A stretch of DNA of 16,674 nucleotides from Candidatus Berkelbacteria bacterium (GTDB lineage Bacteria; Patescibacteriota; UBA1384; UBA12157; JAENIV01): contig JAENIV010000004.1 in assembly GCA_016844295.1 (NCBI GenBank), positions 1-16,674 of the forward strand. Direction: 5' to 3'. The notes under the pieces are model-generated. The model made no database searches. It was not told where the DNA came from and saw only the letters and a program-made list of their open reading frames with translations. A program made the position numbers and the translations under genes. This document shows, piece after piece, positions 1 through 7,810 of this stretch. Every line of letters starts with the position of its first letter. Position 1 is the stretch's first letter.

Positions 1-11
1 ACCCAACAATA

Positions 12-40
12 TTTACTTTTCAATTTATGATATATATATA
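12..40 (+). promoter_or_regulatory. Candidate promoter overlapping an AT repeat
   Basis: A -35-like TTTACT (12-17) is followed after 17 bases by TATATA (35-40), which lies inside an (AT)n tract. An alternative -10, TATGAT, sits at 45-50. The exact -10 is ambiguous because of the repeat. It would serve the gene beginning at 86. Confidence 0.4.
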
Positions 41-47
41 TATATAT
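30..47. repeat. (AT)9 dinucleotide tract
   Basis: An uninterrupted run of nine AT units lies just upstream of the gene at 86, within the candidate promoter. Its length would set the distance between -35 and -10 elements, and such tracts can change length by slipped-strand mispairing. Confidence 0.8.
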
Positions 48-85
48 GATAGTATGTATTTCAGATCACGCTTCAGGAGAAAACG

Positions 86-720
86 ATGTCGCTTACAACA
101 ATAATCATAGGCATGGGATTTTTGGCTTTTGTGGGTGTAATCTGCTATTTCGCACTAAGGCCATCGAAGACACTCTTGACTCCACCGCAGGAGCCTATCC
201 TTACCCGCCCGATATGCCCAGCCTCGCTGAACTTGCCTGGGTTTTCGAGCCATACCGGCGTTTTAGACTCGCCGGACGGCTCCAATATCGTAATCCCGAG
301 GAATTTGCTGGTGTTGTCAGCGACGTTGAACTCCGGATTGAAAAGTACATTGTCGGTCGGGGCCAAACCCTACCTCTTGATACCCGCTATGAAAGAATCG
401 GTGGCGGGAAAAACTGGACGATGATAAAAGAGATCGGAGCCCAAGCATACACTGGTATGTTTTCTGACGGGATTCGAGCCTATGTTTCTTGCCGACCGAG
501 AAACGATAGCCGCTTCGATTATACTATCGGACGAATGTCTATGTTCATTAATTTCCCATTACGATCAATCTTCGCTACGCTCAATGAAAGTGAAAAATTG
601 ACAGATCATCAAAACCGTTGGAATGGTGGAAACACGATCGGTGGTTCACCCCGTACAACAGGTAGCAGCCTTAAACCTGAGGAAGTCGAAAAACTAATCA
701 ATGACATTTTACTTGCCTAA
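86..720 (+). CDS. Membrane-anchored protein with DHHA1-like C-terminus, probably frameshifted
   Basis: The best start is ATG 86, preceded by AGGAG with six bases of spacing. It opens with one hydrophobic segment (about residues 4-24) ending in ALRPSK. That frame stops at 424, while the reading frame one base behind is open to the TAA at 718-720 and carries most of the protein-like sequence (from about base 165). I therefore read it as one gene with a -1 shift between about 140 and 205, through a missing base, a real frameshift mutation or a sequencing error. The C-terminus (GGNTIGGSPRTTGSS followed by an EEVEKLINDIL helix) resembles the GGGH..AAG end of DHHA1 domains in DHH phosphoesterases, but the Gly-rich motif is altered and no DHH catalytic half is present. 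Function unknown; the DHHA1 resemblance is tentative. If the shift is not real, translation would start in the second frame at ATG 46 or ATG 214, neither of which has a good ribosome binding site. Confidence 0.5.
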
Positions 721-742
721 TCTGCGGTTTTCGTTACATTAC

Positions 743-776
743 AAAAAACGGCCTCAAATTTTGAAGGCCGTTTTTT
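743..776. terminator. Bidirectional Rho-independent terminator
   Basis: A-rich and T-rich flanks surround a CGGCCT...AGGCCG stem that is extended by CAAA/TTTTG pairing (a one-base bulge). Six T follow on the plus strand, and six on the minus strand because the left flank is A6. It ends the plus-strand gene at 720 and the minus-strand transcript carrying the copper operon and the 15-residue peptide. Confidence 0.9.
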
Positions 777-817
777 GGTCTGTGCGTCCGGAACATTCTA
801 TTCATCAGAACGAATAT

Positions 818-865
818 CTATTTTCCGCAACCGCAACAACCACCACATCCACCTTTAGGATCCAT
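818..865 (-). CDS. 15-residue Cys/Gly-rich microprotein
   Basis: The ORF reads MDPKGGCGGCCGCGK and ends in TAG (minus strand, 820-818). A strong GGAGG lies five bases upstream of ATG 865. A fully consensus sigma70 promoter lies just upstream at 900-928, and a bidirectional terminator at 743-776 closes a transcript of about 150 bases. Four of 15 residues are Cys in a CxxCCxC arrangement, and Gly supplies six more, giving a flexible thiolate-rich peptide. It sits five bases past the end of the promoter that follows ccdA, so it can also be reached by read-through from the copper operon. I infer a soft-metal (Cu(I), Zn, Cd) binding or thiol-buffer role. I do not recognise a family. It is too short for ordinary gene finders. 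The alternative is a small RNA with a chance ORF, but the promoter, ribosome binding site and composition together argue for translation. Confidence 0.7.
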   Translation of the reverse strand: MDPKGGCGGCCGCGK

Positions 866-899
866 ATGTACCTCCATTAATTTTAATTTCTATAAAGAA

Positions 900-928
900 A
901 TTATAAATGTTTTTTGGGTTTCTGTCAA
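900..928 (-). promoter_or_regulatory. Consensus sigma70 promoter of the Cys-rich peptide
   Basis: On the minus strand, TTGACA (928-923), a 17-base spacer and TATAAT (905-900) match the ideal sigma70 promoter. Transcription should begin near 893, about 28 bases before ATG 865. It lies directly after the ccdA stop codon at 934-936. Confidence 0.85.
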
Positions 929-933
929 GATGT

Positions 934-1605
934 CTATCTATTAGCCAGAAATAATAAGATAATACCCATGAGGATCATAATAATGGAAATTATGTAGTTG
1001 CTTATGGCTGAGGTTCGAGCAAGAATTTTATGAATTAATCTTAAAAATTTTTCTCGACTTGCTAAAATAAAAATAAATAATAAAGGTAAAATGAATCCAA
1101 TATTAAATAGGAAAATGCCGAATATTCCTTGCCAATAACTTGTCTTTGTGGCCAAAAGAGCGATTGCGCCCATGTAAATTCCGCCCGCGCAGGGTACTGT
1201 GCAAAGACCGATTAAAAATCCCAAAATTATACCGGCAGTAAAAACACCTTTATCGAGGTGTTTTTCAATATTCAAGGGAATATGACAACTATTTAACCAT
1301 TTTAAAAGGCTAATTCGATTAAAAACTCCCGGGAGAAGGTGGATTAAGCCAATTAAAATTAAAATTACCCCCGCGACATACCCAAAAAACCCATGGACTC
1401 CGAATATATGGAAAGCTTTCAACATTCCCAGTCCGATTAGAAAGTAGGTTAAAAATATTGTTGAAAGATAACTGATCCCGAAGAGACTAATTAAATGTTT
1501 TTTCCTAAGACTTACTAGAAAAGCCAAAGATATTAAAAGAACGCCAATACTACACGGATTATATGAATCTGTAATTCCGGCTAAAAATAGTCCCAAGGAA
1601 TTCAT
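934..1605 (-). CDS. ccdA: CcdA/DsbD-type transmembrane thiol transporter
   Basis: A 223-residue, very hydrophobic protein with about six membrane segments. It carries the paired Pro-Cys motifs of the CcdA family: NPC with Cys18 in the first segment and VPC with Cys139 (plus Cys135) in the fourth. Family knowledge: CcdA relays electrons from cytosolic thioredoxin through this Cys pair to extracytoplasmic thiol proteins. ATG 1605 overlaps the TGA of the DUF1573 gene (ATGA), indicating translational coupling. It follows a DsbA-like gene and a DUF1573 gene in the same operon, so it probably reduces (or balances the redox state of) those exported Cys proteins. Length is normal for short CcdA proteins. 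No cytochrome c maturation gene is nearby, so a c-type cytochrome role is not supported here. Confidence 0.88.
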   Translation of the reverse strand: MNSLGLFLAGITDSYNPCSIGVLLISLAFLVSLRKKHLISLFGISYLSTIFLTYFLIGLGMLKAFHIFGVHGFFGYVAGVILILIGLIHLLPGVFNRISLLKWLNSCHIPLNIEKHLDKGVFTAGIILGFLIGLCTVPCAGGIYMGAIALLATKTSYWQGIFGIFLFNIGFILPLLFIFILASREKFLRLIHKILARTSAISNYIISIIMILMGIILLFLANR

Positions 1606-2099
1606 TTTGTAACCTCTGCTTTTATTCTAAATTCTAAACTGGAAGTTAACGGATCGTTAGTCGCAAGAGAAATTATCCTCTCCACACTCCCCGTAGTAGG
1701 CATTACTTTGGGTTCGTATACAGCTTTGATTTTGACCGTATCACTCGGTTTTATGCTTATTTTCCAATCGCTCTGAATATGCATATTAAATCGCGGACTG
1801 GTATTGCCCGAGGAATCGATAATATAGGCTGATGTGCAGTCGCAAGAAGTCGTAATTTGGCTTAAAACTAAATCGTTTTTACCGACATTTTTGATTAAAA
1901 ATTCATGTTCTTTGGTGTCTTTGGTATTGGTTTTACCAAAATCATAAATTTTTTCATCTACAAGTACTATCGGTTTATTTGGATCACTCTGACTGTAAAA
2001 TGGTATGTCACTTTTGACCGTTGATCTAAAGCCATAATAGACTAATATTGTCGTCCCGAGTGCTAATATGACAAAAAAAATAATAATAAATTTATTCAT
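1602..2099 (-). CDS. DUF1573 membrane-anchored protein
   Basis: 165 residues when started at ATG 2099; a GTG at 2105 is also possible, but GGAAGGTG fits ATG 2099 better. An N-terminal membrane segment (about 3-23) is followed by an exported beta-rich domain with the DUF1573 signature: YDFG, then HEFLIKNVGKNDLVL and TTSCDCT. The CDC pair is the conspicuous conserved Cys motif of this family. Molecular function is not established; DUF1573 proteins are often found beside thioredoxin-like and CcdA genes, as here. It starts three bases after the stop of the DsbA-like gene and overlaps ccdA by four bases, so the three are a tight set. I infer a substrate or partner of the extracytoplasmic thiol-redox pair, possibly binding Cu through CDC; that last part is a guess. 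Confidence 0.8.
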   Translation of the reverse strand: MNKFIIIFFVILALGTTILVYYGFRSTVKSDIPFYSQSDPNKPIVLVDEKIYDFGKTNTKDTKEHEFLIKNVGKNDLVLSQITTSCDCTSAYIIDSSGNTSPRFNMHIQSDWKISIKPSDTVKIKAVYEPKVMPTTGSVERIISLATNDPLTSSLEFRIKAEVTK

Positions 2100-2101
2100 A
2101 A

Positions 2102-2875
2102 TCACCTTCCGGATAATTGTCTTAGGATAGCAGACTCGAATGTACTGAATGGTTGTGCTCCTACTACCAACTCCCCCTTAACTTCACCTTTTTCATTTAA
2201 AACCCCGATTACAAAACCAGGTGTTCCTTCAATACCAGCCTTATTGGCATCTTGGGCATCTTTATTAATTTCATCTTTGAAATTGTTGCTATTGAGACAT
2301 GTTGCAAATTGATTTTTATCAATATTTATCTGACCGGCTAATTGGATTAATTTATCACTTGATATTCCTTGCCCCCCAGAAGTTAAATTCTGAAAAATTA
2401 AGTTGCTCATTTCGAAATATTTATTATTTCCACTGATCTTTTTTACACATTCTGCGGCCGTAGCATCTTTGATTGAAGCGTCTCCGTGAATCGGTAAGTC
2501 GCGATACACAAATATCGCTTTACTGGTATTTACATATTTTGTAACAATTTGGTTAAAGGTGTCATCATGAAAACGCTTACAAAACGGACATTCATAATCG
2601 CTGAATTCCACTATGGCAATTTTGGCCTTGTTCTTATCGCCTAAATAAGGATCATCATCTATATTGGTTGAACTTTGCAAATTCGTTTCTGATGTAACAG
2701 TCGGATTAGATTCTTTTAAATTCGCTGAGGATAAATTTTTATCTTTTCTTAAGTCGAGTGAAATGTCCCAAATCAAAAGTATAGCTAAGACAATTCCTAA
2801 AAAACTAATAATCCGATTCTGATTATTAGTTTTAGTTTTTTCCAAATCATCAGTAGCTTTTTTTTGACCTATCAT
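2102..2875 (-). CDS. DsbA-family membrane-anchored thiol oxidoreductase
   Basis: 257 residues: a short cytosolic tail, one membrane anchor (about 21-38), a Ser/Asn-rich linker (45-75), then a thioredoxin-fold domain. The active site is FSDYECPFC (Cys96, Cys99), and the cis-proline loop is GTPGFVIG. Two further Cys (AAEC, FATC) could form a structural disulfide, as in BdbD-like proteins. Family role: oxidation, or with CcdA reduction/isomerisation, of disulfides in exported proteins. ATG 2875 overlaps the TGA of copA (ATGA), so it is translated with the copper pump. Copper poisons and mis-oxidises exported thiols, which gives a plausible reason for this linkage. Whether it acts as oxidase or reductase cannot be told from sequence. 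Confidence 0.88.
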   Translation of the reverse strand: MIGQKKATDDLEKTKTNNQNRIISFLGIVLAILLIWDISLDLRKDKNLSSANLKESNPTVTSETNLQSSTNIDDDPYLGDKNKAKIAIVEFSDYECPFCKRFHDDTFNQIVTKYVNTSKAIFVYRDLPIHGDASIKDATAAECVKKISGNNKYFEMSNLIFQNLTSGGQGISSDKLIQLAGQINIDKNQFATCLNSNNFKDEINKDAQDANKAGIEGTPGFVIGVLNEKGEVKGELVVGAQPFSTFESAILRQLSGR

Positions 2876-5778
2876 TTAACTCCTCCCATTGCCCCGGAAC
2901 TAATTCGGGCAAATTCTAAAAATAATAATGTAAAAACAATAATCATTAAATAAGGTGCGATACTTGAAATGAGGTTTCGTTTATTGGGCTTAAAGTAGCG
3001 AATTAAAAGTGAGTTGCTGACTACCGAGACAGAGCTTAGGGCCATTGCCAAACCGGCTAATTCCGGTTTTAGGATTATTCCCATACCGACGAAAACGCGG
3101 GCGGCGATTGGAATCCCGATGATGTTATAGAAAAGGGCGAAAAACATGTTCTGCTTGATTTTAGTCATCGTTTCTTTAGAAAGTTGAATAGCTGAAGCGA
3201 CATCATTTAAATCGTTTTTGATGATCACCACCCCGCCGGTTTCCATCGCCACATCGGTCCCCGAACCCATAGCGATTCCTAAATCGGCTTGAGCCAGCGC
3301 CGGCGCGTCATTAATTCCATCGCCAACCATCGCCACAACCCTGCCCGCTTCCTGCAGTTTTTTAACTTCTCTGGCTTTATCCTCCGGCAAAACCTCAGCT
3401 AACACATTGGTAATCCCAACCTCGCGCGCGATAGCATTGGCGGTACGAAGATTGTCACCGGTAATCATGTAAAGCTCGAGGCCCATTTTTTTGAGTTTCT
3501 CAATCGCCTCTTTGGTCGTCTCTTTGACCGTATCGGCTACCGCGATAAGACCTAGTATTTTTTCTTTAGTGGCGATAATCATAACCGTTTTGCCCTGCTC
3601 TTCAAGCCGACCCATTTTTCGGTCAATGTTTTCAATCGAATGACCGACAATATCACTCATAAGCTTTCTGTTGCCAAAAAAATACTTCGTGGTGTCAATC
3701 TCGCCCTCAACACCATACCCTGGGATTGCTTTAAAATTCTCAACTTCTTTTAAAACAATGGATTCTTCAGCCGCATAGTTGCAGATTGCTTCGGCCAAAG
3801 GATGCTCCGATAATTTTTCCAAAGATGCGGTTATTTTGGCAATTTCGTCTTCGTCAAAATCACTTAAACTCAATACATCTGTCACTTGGGGTTTTCCTTT
3901 AGTTAAAGTGCCTGTTTTATCGAAAATAATTGTGTTAACTTTGGTGGCTGCTTCAAGTGGTTCGCCACCTTTAATCAAAATCCCGTGTTCGGCTCCCTTG
4001 CCCGTCCCAACCATAATCGCCGTCGGCGTCGCCAAACCAAGCGCGCAAGGACAGGCGATAACAATAACGGCCGTAAAAGCCATTAAAGAAAAAGAAAGAC
4101 CAGCGCCTAGCAATAAAAACCACACCAAAAATGTGACCATCGCAATGACAAGTACCGCTGGCACAAACCAAGAGGAAATTCTGTCCGCAAACGCCTGAAT
4201 CGGCGCCCTGGAGCCTTGAGCCTCTTCGATCAGGCGGATAATCTGCGCCAAAGCGGTTTCCTCGCCCACACGATCGGCCCTAAATTCAAAACTCCCTTGT
4301 TTATTAATAGTAGCGCCAATGACTTTATCACCGACATTTTTTTCAACTGGAATACTTTCCCCCGTAAGCATTGATTCATCAATTGACGATGTCCCCCTGG
4401 TAACAATTCCGTCGACCGGCACTTTTTCGCCGGGACGAACGAGAATAATTTCCCCCAAAGCAACCTCCTCAACCGGAATATCCAGCGTAACCCCGTCGCG
4501 AATTACCCGAGCAGTCTTCGCCTGCAGCCCCATTAGTTTCTTAATTGCATCGGAGGTTTTGCCTCGGGTTTTCATTTCCAGATATTTACCTAGAATTACA
4601 AATGTAATCAAAAATGCGGCTGTTTCAAAATAAAGTTCAGGAATTTTCGCCCCATCTACACCTAAAACAGTTCCGTTTCCGGAGAAGAACATAATTAAAT
4701 TAATTAAGCTGTAAAAGTAAGCTGTTGATGTACCAATCGCGATAAGACTATCCATGTTGAAGGTTCGCATTTTAAACGAGGACCACATGCCTTTGTAAAA
4801 ATTAGCTCCAATGATAAATTGCACCGGAGTCGCTAAAATAAAAGAAACGATGCCAAAATATGGAGGCAAACTCATTGAGCCGGGCAACCACTTAAAAAAG
4901 TCCAGTAACATAAAATAAAGCATTGGCAAACTTAGAATTAATCCAGCAAGAAACCTACGTTTGTAGCTGGAAATTTCCATTTCGCGCTTTTTTCGCTCAA
5001 ACTCTCCGTCTTTCTTCGAGACTAACTCTGCTTTATAGCCAGCCGCTTTAACCTTGTCGATGATATTATCCAATGTCACCTGATTTTCGTCATAAATAAC
5101 TAAAGCTTTTTCGGCCGCAAAATTAACATTAGCTTGCTTGATCCCTGGAAGCTTTTTGATTGCCCGCTCAATTAACCCGGCGCATGAAGCGCAATGCATC
5201 CCTGAAAGAGCCAAAGAAACCGACTTACTCTCGCTTGGTTCTTTTTTTTCTTGATTGACCTCGGGCAAAGCCTTGGGGCTGTTGTTTGAAGTCTTAGATG
5301 AAACACCGCCACCAAAACCAAATAAATTGGTCATATTAATCGAATTAATAAAATCTTCAATAAACCCCTTGGAATTATCTTCTTTTGGAACACTGAATTC
5401 GGCGGTTTTTTCATTTTTAATTTTTCCTTCAAAATAAGGCTGTCCTTCAGAATTTTCCAAAATCTTCCCTTCGGCGAGAACCGAAGATTCCATCTTAATC
5501 CTTAAAGGCTTACCCGACGAAATCTCTTTAGTTTTCAGCGCGAACTGACCATCTTCTTCCTTTTCTTTTTCAATTACCGCCTCATAACCCGCTTTTTGGA
5601 TTGCCTTTATAACGGATCCAGAATCAACCGAGTTTGCCGTGGTGACGGTCGCCTCACCGTCCTTCGCGCTAACTTCTATTTTTTCAATTCCACCCAGACT
5701 GCCAACTTCCATCTCAACGATTTTTTCGCAAGACTCGCAATGCATTCCCTTTATTTTTATATGAATATTTTTAGACAT
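2872..5778 (-). CDS. copA: Cu(I)-exporting P1B-1 ATPase CopA with two HMA domains
   Basis: 968 residues from ATG 5778, which has AAGGAG with good spacing (an upstream ATG at 5823 lies inside copZ and lacks this). Domains: HMA1 (GMHCESC, Cys14/Cys17), a linker of about 110 residues, HMA2 (GMHCASC, Cys196/Cys199), then the P-type ATPase core. Visible motifs are TGES near 471-474, CPC 576-578, DKTGT with phospho-Asp620, SEHPLAEA and GDGINDAPAL. YN in segment 7 (LFYNIIGIPIAA) and MALSS in segment 8 mark Cu(I) selectivity. Extra length comes from the linker (78-150 is an unrecognised segment) and from one additional hydrophobic helix at the C-terminus (after NLISSIAP). It overlaps copZ by eight bases and the DsbA gene by four, so it is translationally coupled to both. 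Role: ATP-driven Cu(I) export from the cytosol. Confidence 0.95.
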   Translation of the reverse strand: MSKNIHIKIKGMHCESCEKIVEMEVGSLGGIEKIEVSAKDGEATVTTANSVDSGSVIKAIQKAGYEAVIEKEKEEDGQFALKTKEISSGKPLRIKMESSVLAEGKILENSEGQPYFEGKIKNEKTAEFSVPKEDNSKGFIEDFINSINMTNLFGFGGGVSSKTSNNSPKALPEVNQEKKEPSESKSVSLALSGMHCASCAGLIERAIKKLPGIKQANVNFAAEKALVIYDENQVTLDNIIDKVKAAGYKAELVSKKDGEFERKKREMEISSYKRRFLAGLILSLPMLYFMLLDFFKWLPGSMSLPPYFGIVSFILATPVQFIIGANFYKGMWSSFKMRTFNMDSLIAIGTSTAYFYSLINLIMFFSGNGTVLGVDGAKIPELYFETAAFLITFVILGKYLEMKTRGKTSDAIKKLMGLQAKTARVIRDGVTLDIPVEEVALGEIILVRPGEKVPVDGIVTRGTSSIDESMLTGESIPVEKNVGDKVIGATINKQGSFEFRADRVGEETALAQIIRLIEEAQGSRAPIQAFADRISSWFVPAVLVIAMVTFLVWFLLLGAGLSFSLMAFTAVIVIACPCALGLATPTAIMVGTGKGAEHGILIKGGEPLEAATKVNTIIFDKTGTLTKGKPQVTDVLSLSDFDEDEIAKITASLEKLSEHPLAEAICNYAAEESIVLKEVENFKAIPGYGVEGEIDTTKYFFGNRKLMSDIVGHSIENIDRKMGRLEEQGKTVMIIATKEKILGLIAVADTVKETTKEAIEKLKKMGLELYMITGDNLRTANAIAREVGITNVLAEVLPEDKAREVKKLQEAGRVVAMVGDGINDAPALAQADLGIAMGSGTDVAMETGGVVIIKNDLNDVASAIQLSKETMTKIKQNMFFALFYNIIGIPIAARVFVGMGIILKPELAGLAMALSSVSVVSNSLLIRYFKPNKRNLISSIAPYLMIIVFTLLFLEFARISSGAMGGVK

Positions 5779-5995
5779 TTTTCTCCTTGAGAATTTCCGC
5801 TTTGTAACCAGTATTAGCAACAACTTTTAAAATATTTTCTTCCGATATCGAATCTTCAACTTTAATATTGCCTGTGCCGGCCTTAGAATCGATAACCGAA
5901 TCTAAAACACCCGGAACTTCGTCCATCTCCATTTTGATGATTTTTTCGCAAGACTCGCAATGCATCCCCTCTATTTTGAGATTTATTTCTTTCAT
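5771..5995 (-). CDS. copZ: CopZ-like HMA copper chaperone
   Basis: 74 residues from ATG 5995, with GGAG upstream; the in-frame ATG at 6061 overlaps the promoter and is unlikely. It is a single HMA domain with GMHCESC (Cys12, Cys15), whose core (IEGMHCESCEKIIKMEM) closely resembles HMA1 of the adjacent CopA. Role in the family: binds Cu(I) in the cytosol and passes it to CopA, and may strip copper from or load CsoR. Its stop overlaps the copA start (ATGTCTAA). It is the first gene after an internal promoter and operator (6020-6061), so copZ-copA and the thiol-redox genes can be expressed separately from csoR. Confidence 0.9.
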   Translation of the reverse strand: MKEINLKIEGMHCESCEKIIKMEMDEVPGVLDSVIDSKAGTGNIKVEDSISEENILKVVANTGYKAEILKEKNV

Positions 5996-6019
5996 ATTTT
6001 CTCCATTATTAATTATGTT

Positions 6020-6040
6020 TATACCTACCCCTATGGTATA
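6020..6040. promoter_or_regulatory. Candidate CsoR operator at the copZ promoter
   Basis: A perfect inverted repeat TATACC-N9-GGTATA with spacer TACCCCTAT. CsoR-family sites are typically AT-flanked G/C runs of this kind. It covers the -10 of the copZ promoter (6033-6038), so bound repressor would block RNA polymerase. It shares the 6-9-6 layout and the four-C/four-G spacer with the site at 8120-8140. Assignment to CsoR is inference. Confidence 0.65.
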
Positions 6041-6061
6041 GGTCGTCATAAATTTTGTCAA
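6033..6061 (-). promoter_or_regulatory. copZ: Internal promoter of copZ-copA
   Basis: On the minus strand TTGACA (6061-6056), a 17-base spacer and TACCAT (6038-6033). The -35 is perfect and the -10 matches four of six. It lies in the gap between the fusion gene (stop at 6074) and copZ (ATG 5995). Confidence 0.7.
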
Positions 6062-6073
6062 GTATTGAAAAAT

Positions 6074-7798
6074 TTAATTAACAGTGATTTTTCCGCGAAT
6101 AGCGCCCATGGCGCAGGTAATATAGTACGTGCCTTTTTCAGGCGTGAATTCGAAAACAACAGTTTTGCCTTTTTCCAAAAATTGCGGACTATTAACTAAT
6201 TTTGGAATCGTAATCGAGCCCATGCAACCCTGACCATCCACTTCGGCGTAAATTTCAAAACGAACCGGTTTCCCGGCTGTCAGAGTAAACTCGTTTGGAT
6301 TAATATCGGTGGTGGAATTTTCATCAGTGGCCACAAATCTCGCCTTAATCAACTGGGTGTCTTTGTTCGGCGTAGGGGTTGCCGTAGCAGGTGCCTGTGA
6401 TGGTGAAGACTGAATATTATCACCAACACTTCCTTCAATCTGCTTATTCTCCACTACTGTAAATCTACCTGTGTACATGCCCATCGAACAAGAAAATTTT
6501 ATATCCCCCAGTTTCGTGGGGGTAAACTCGACTATATTTTCACCGGCATTTAGAAATTTCCTCACCCCAATATCTGAAGCCACAATACTCGAGGCGCAAG
6601 AGCCCGGGTCTTTTGAATCAATAATCCATTTAACCGGAATATCCTTGACGATCGTAAATTTATTAGGGCTATAACCTCGCGATTGTTGAGTCATTCTTAC
6701 AACTTGTGTGCCATTTTCTAATTTTACATTTGGGTCAGTTTTGGCTTCAGCGACTGATTTATTTTTGAATGATATCCCACGCCAGCCGGTTAAATTATAA
6801 CCGTTAGAAATATTGAGCATTGCTAGTGCGATTACTAAAAGGCCGGCAAACTTAAAAAATCTTTTGGCGAATGCCCCTTTGACAATTGAAGTTAACCCGC
6901 CAATGCCCAAAAGGCCCGGGGCGGTACCTAAAGCAAAAGTAGCCATAATAAGTCCACCAGAAAGAAAACTGCCCGAACTCATGGCGTAAAGCTGCATCGC
7001 CTGGGTAAACCCGCAAGGTAAAAAGAATGTTAACGTGCCGACGAGAAATGAATTGCGATGGCTGTATTCTTTCTCGTGATGCTTTTTAATACCAAAAAGT
7101 TTGCTGAGCCCCGACGGCAGGGTGAAACCGGCACTTGAAATTCGAGGAAAAAGTTCCGTCAGTTGAATCCCAAGTGCAAACATGACGAGGCCAACAAAAA
7201 TCATTAAAGTGCCCAACGCAGGAGAAGAAAGTTGAAACGCTTTCCCAATCAGGCCAACTAAACCACCAAGTAAAAAGAAAGCGAAAATCCGACCAATATT
7301 AAAATAAAGATGAGGTCTGAATTTTTGCAAAGGTGTTGCTTCTGGGTGTTTTTCCGAGTGCCTAGCCGCCATCCCCAAAACTAACCCACCAACCAAAGCC
7401 ATACAAGTAGAAATTCCGGCCGTGAGACCGACCACCAAAACCACCGCTAAACTCGAGGGTTTACTAGAGGTGGCAAAGCTAAAATTAAAAATGCCTAAAT
7501 TTTTAGCGGCAAAATAAAGAATTGCCAAAACTAAAAATGCTATGGCAATATCTTTATATTCAGCCGGGTTGCGGCTAATCCAAGCTTTCTGGTCAGAACC
7601 GATCTCGTAACCGGCTTCACTAATTGCTTTATTTATTAGTTCCTGGCTTAAAGGATGTGTGGAGTAAATTTCCGCTTCGCTTTTTTTGTAACTGACATTG
7701 GTATTACTAAAACCCGGAATTCTCCTCAAATTATTTTCAATTAATATCTCGCAAGAACGGCAATGCATCCCTTTGATCGGAACGATTGTTCTGTGCAT
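6074..7798 (-). CDS. HMA - TauE/SafE-like membrane - double cupredoxin fusion
   Basis: 574 residues with GGAGGGG before ATG 7798. Order: HMA domain with GMHCRSC (Cys13, Cys16; residues 1-68); one membrane helix (82-98); a TauE/SafE or DsbD_2-type membrane domain of about six helices (117-330) with STCMALVGG (Cys132) and FFLPCGFTQ (Cys262), the usual two-repeat Cys pair; then two exported cupredoxin-like domains. The first (375-450) has Cys401 and FSCSMGMYTG (Cys437, Met439, Met441). The second (484-573) has GCMGS (Cys525) and TCAMGAIRG (Cys562, Met564). A Pro/Thr/Ser linker (463-480) joins the two. Proteins of this build occur in copper operons of CPR and other bacteria; the transport reaction is not proven. 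I infer copper (or electron) relay across the membrane from the HMA domain to the cupredoxins. It follows csoR by 12 bases. Confidence 0.85.
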   Translation of the reverse strand: MHRTIVPIKGMHCRSCEILIENNLRRIPGFSNTNVSYKKSEAEIYSTHPLSQELINKAISEAGYEIGSDQKAWISRNPAEYKDIAIAFLVLAILYFAAKNLGIFNFSFATSSKPSSLAVVLVVGLTAGISTCMALVGGLVLGMAARHSEKHPEATPLQKFRPHLYFNIGRIFAFFLLGGLVGLIGKAFQLSSPALGTLMIFVGLVMFALGIQLTELFPRISSAGFTLPSGLSKLFGIKKHHEKEYSHRNSFLVGTLTFFLPCGFTQAMQLYAMSSGSFLSGGLIMATFALGTAPGLLGIGGLTSIVKGAFAKRFFKFAGLLVIALAMLNISNGYNLTGWRGISFKNKSVAEAKTDPNVKLENGTQVVRMTQQSRGYSPNKFTIVKDIPVKWIIDSKDPGSCASSIVASDIGVRKFLNAGENIVEFTPTKLGDIKFSCSMGMYTGRFTVVENKQIEGSVGDNIQSSPSQAPATATPTPNKDTQLIKARFVATDENSTTDINPNEFTLTAGKPVRFEIYAEVDGQGCMGSITIPKLVNSPQFLEKGKTVVFEFTPEKGTYYITCAMGAIRGKITVN

Positions 7799-7810
7799 AA
7801 AATCCCCTCC

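Noticed and set aside
3779..4198. Plus-strand ORF of 139 codons opposite copA
   Set aside because: It is antisense to the conserved CPC/DKTGT core of CopA, has no ribosome site and reads as composition shadow.
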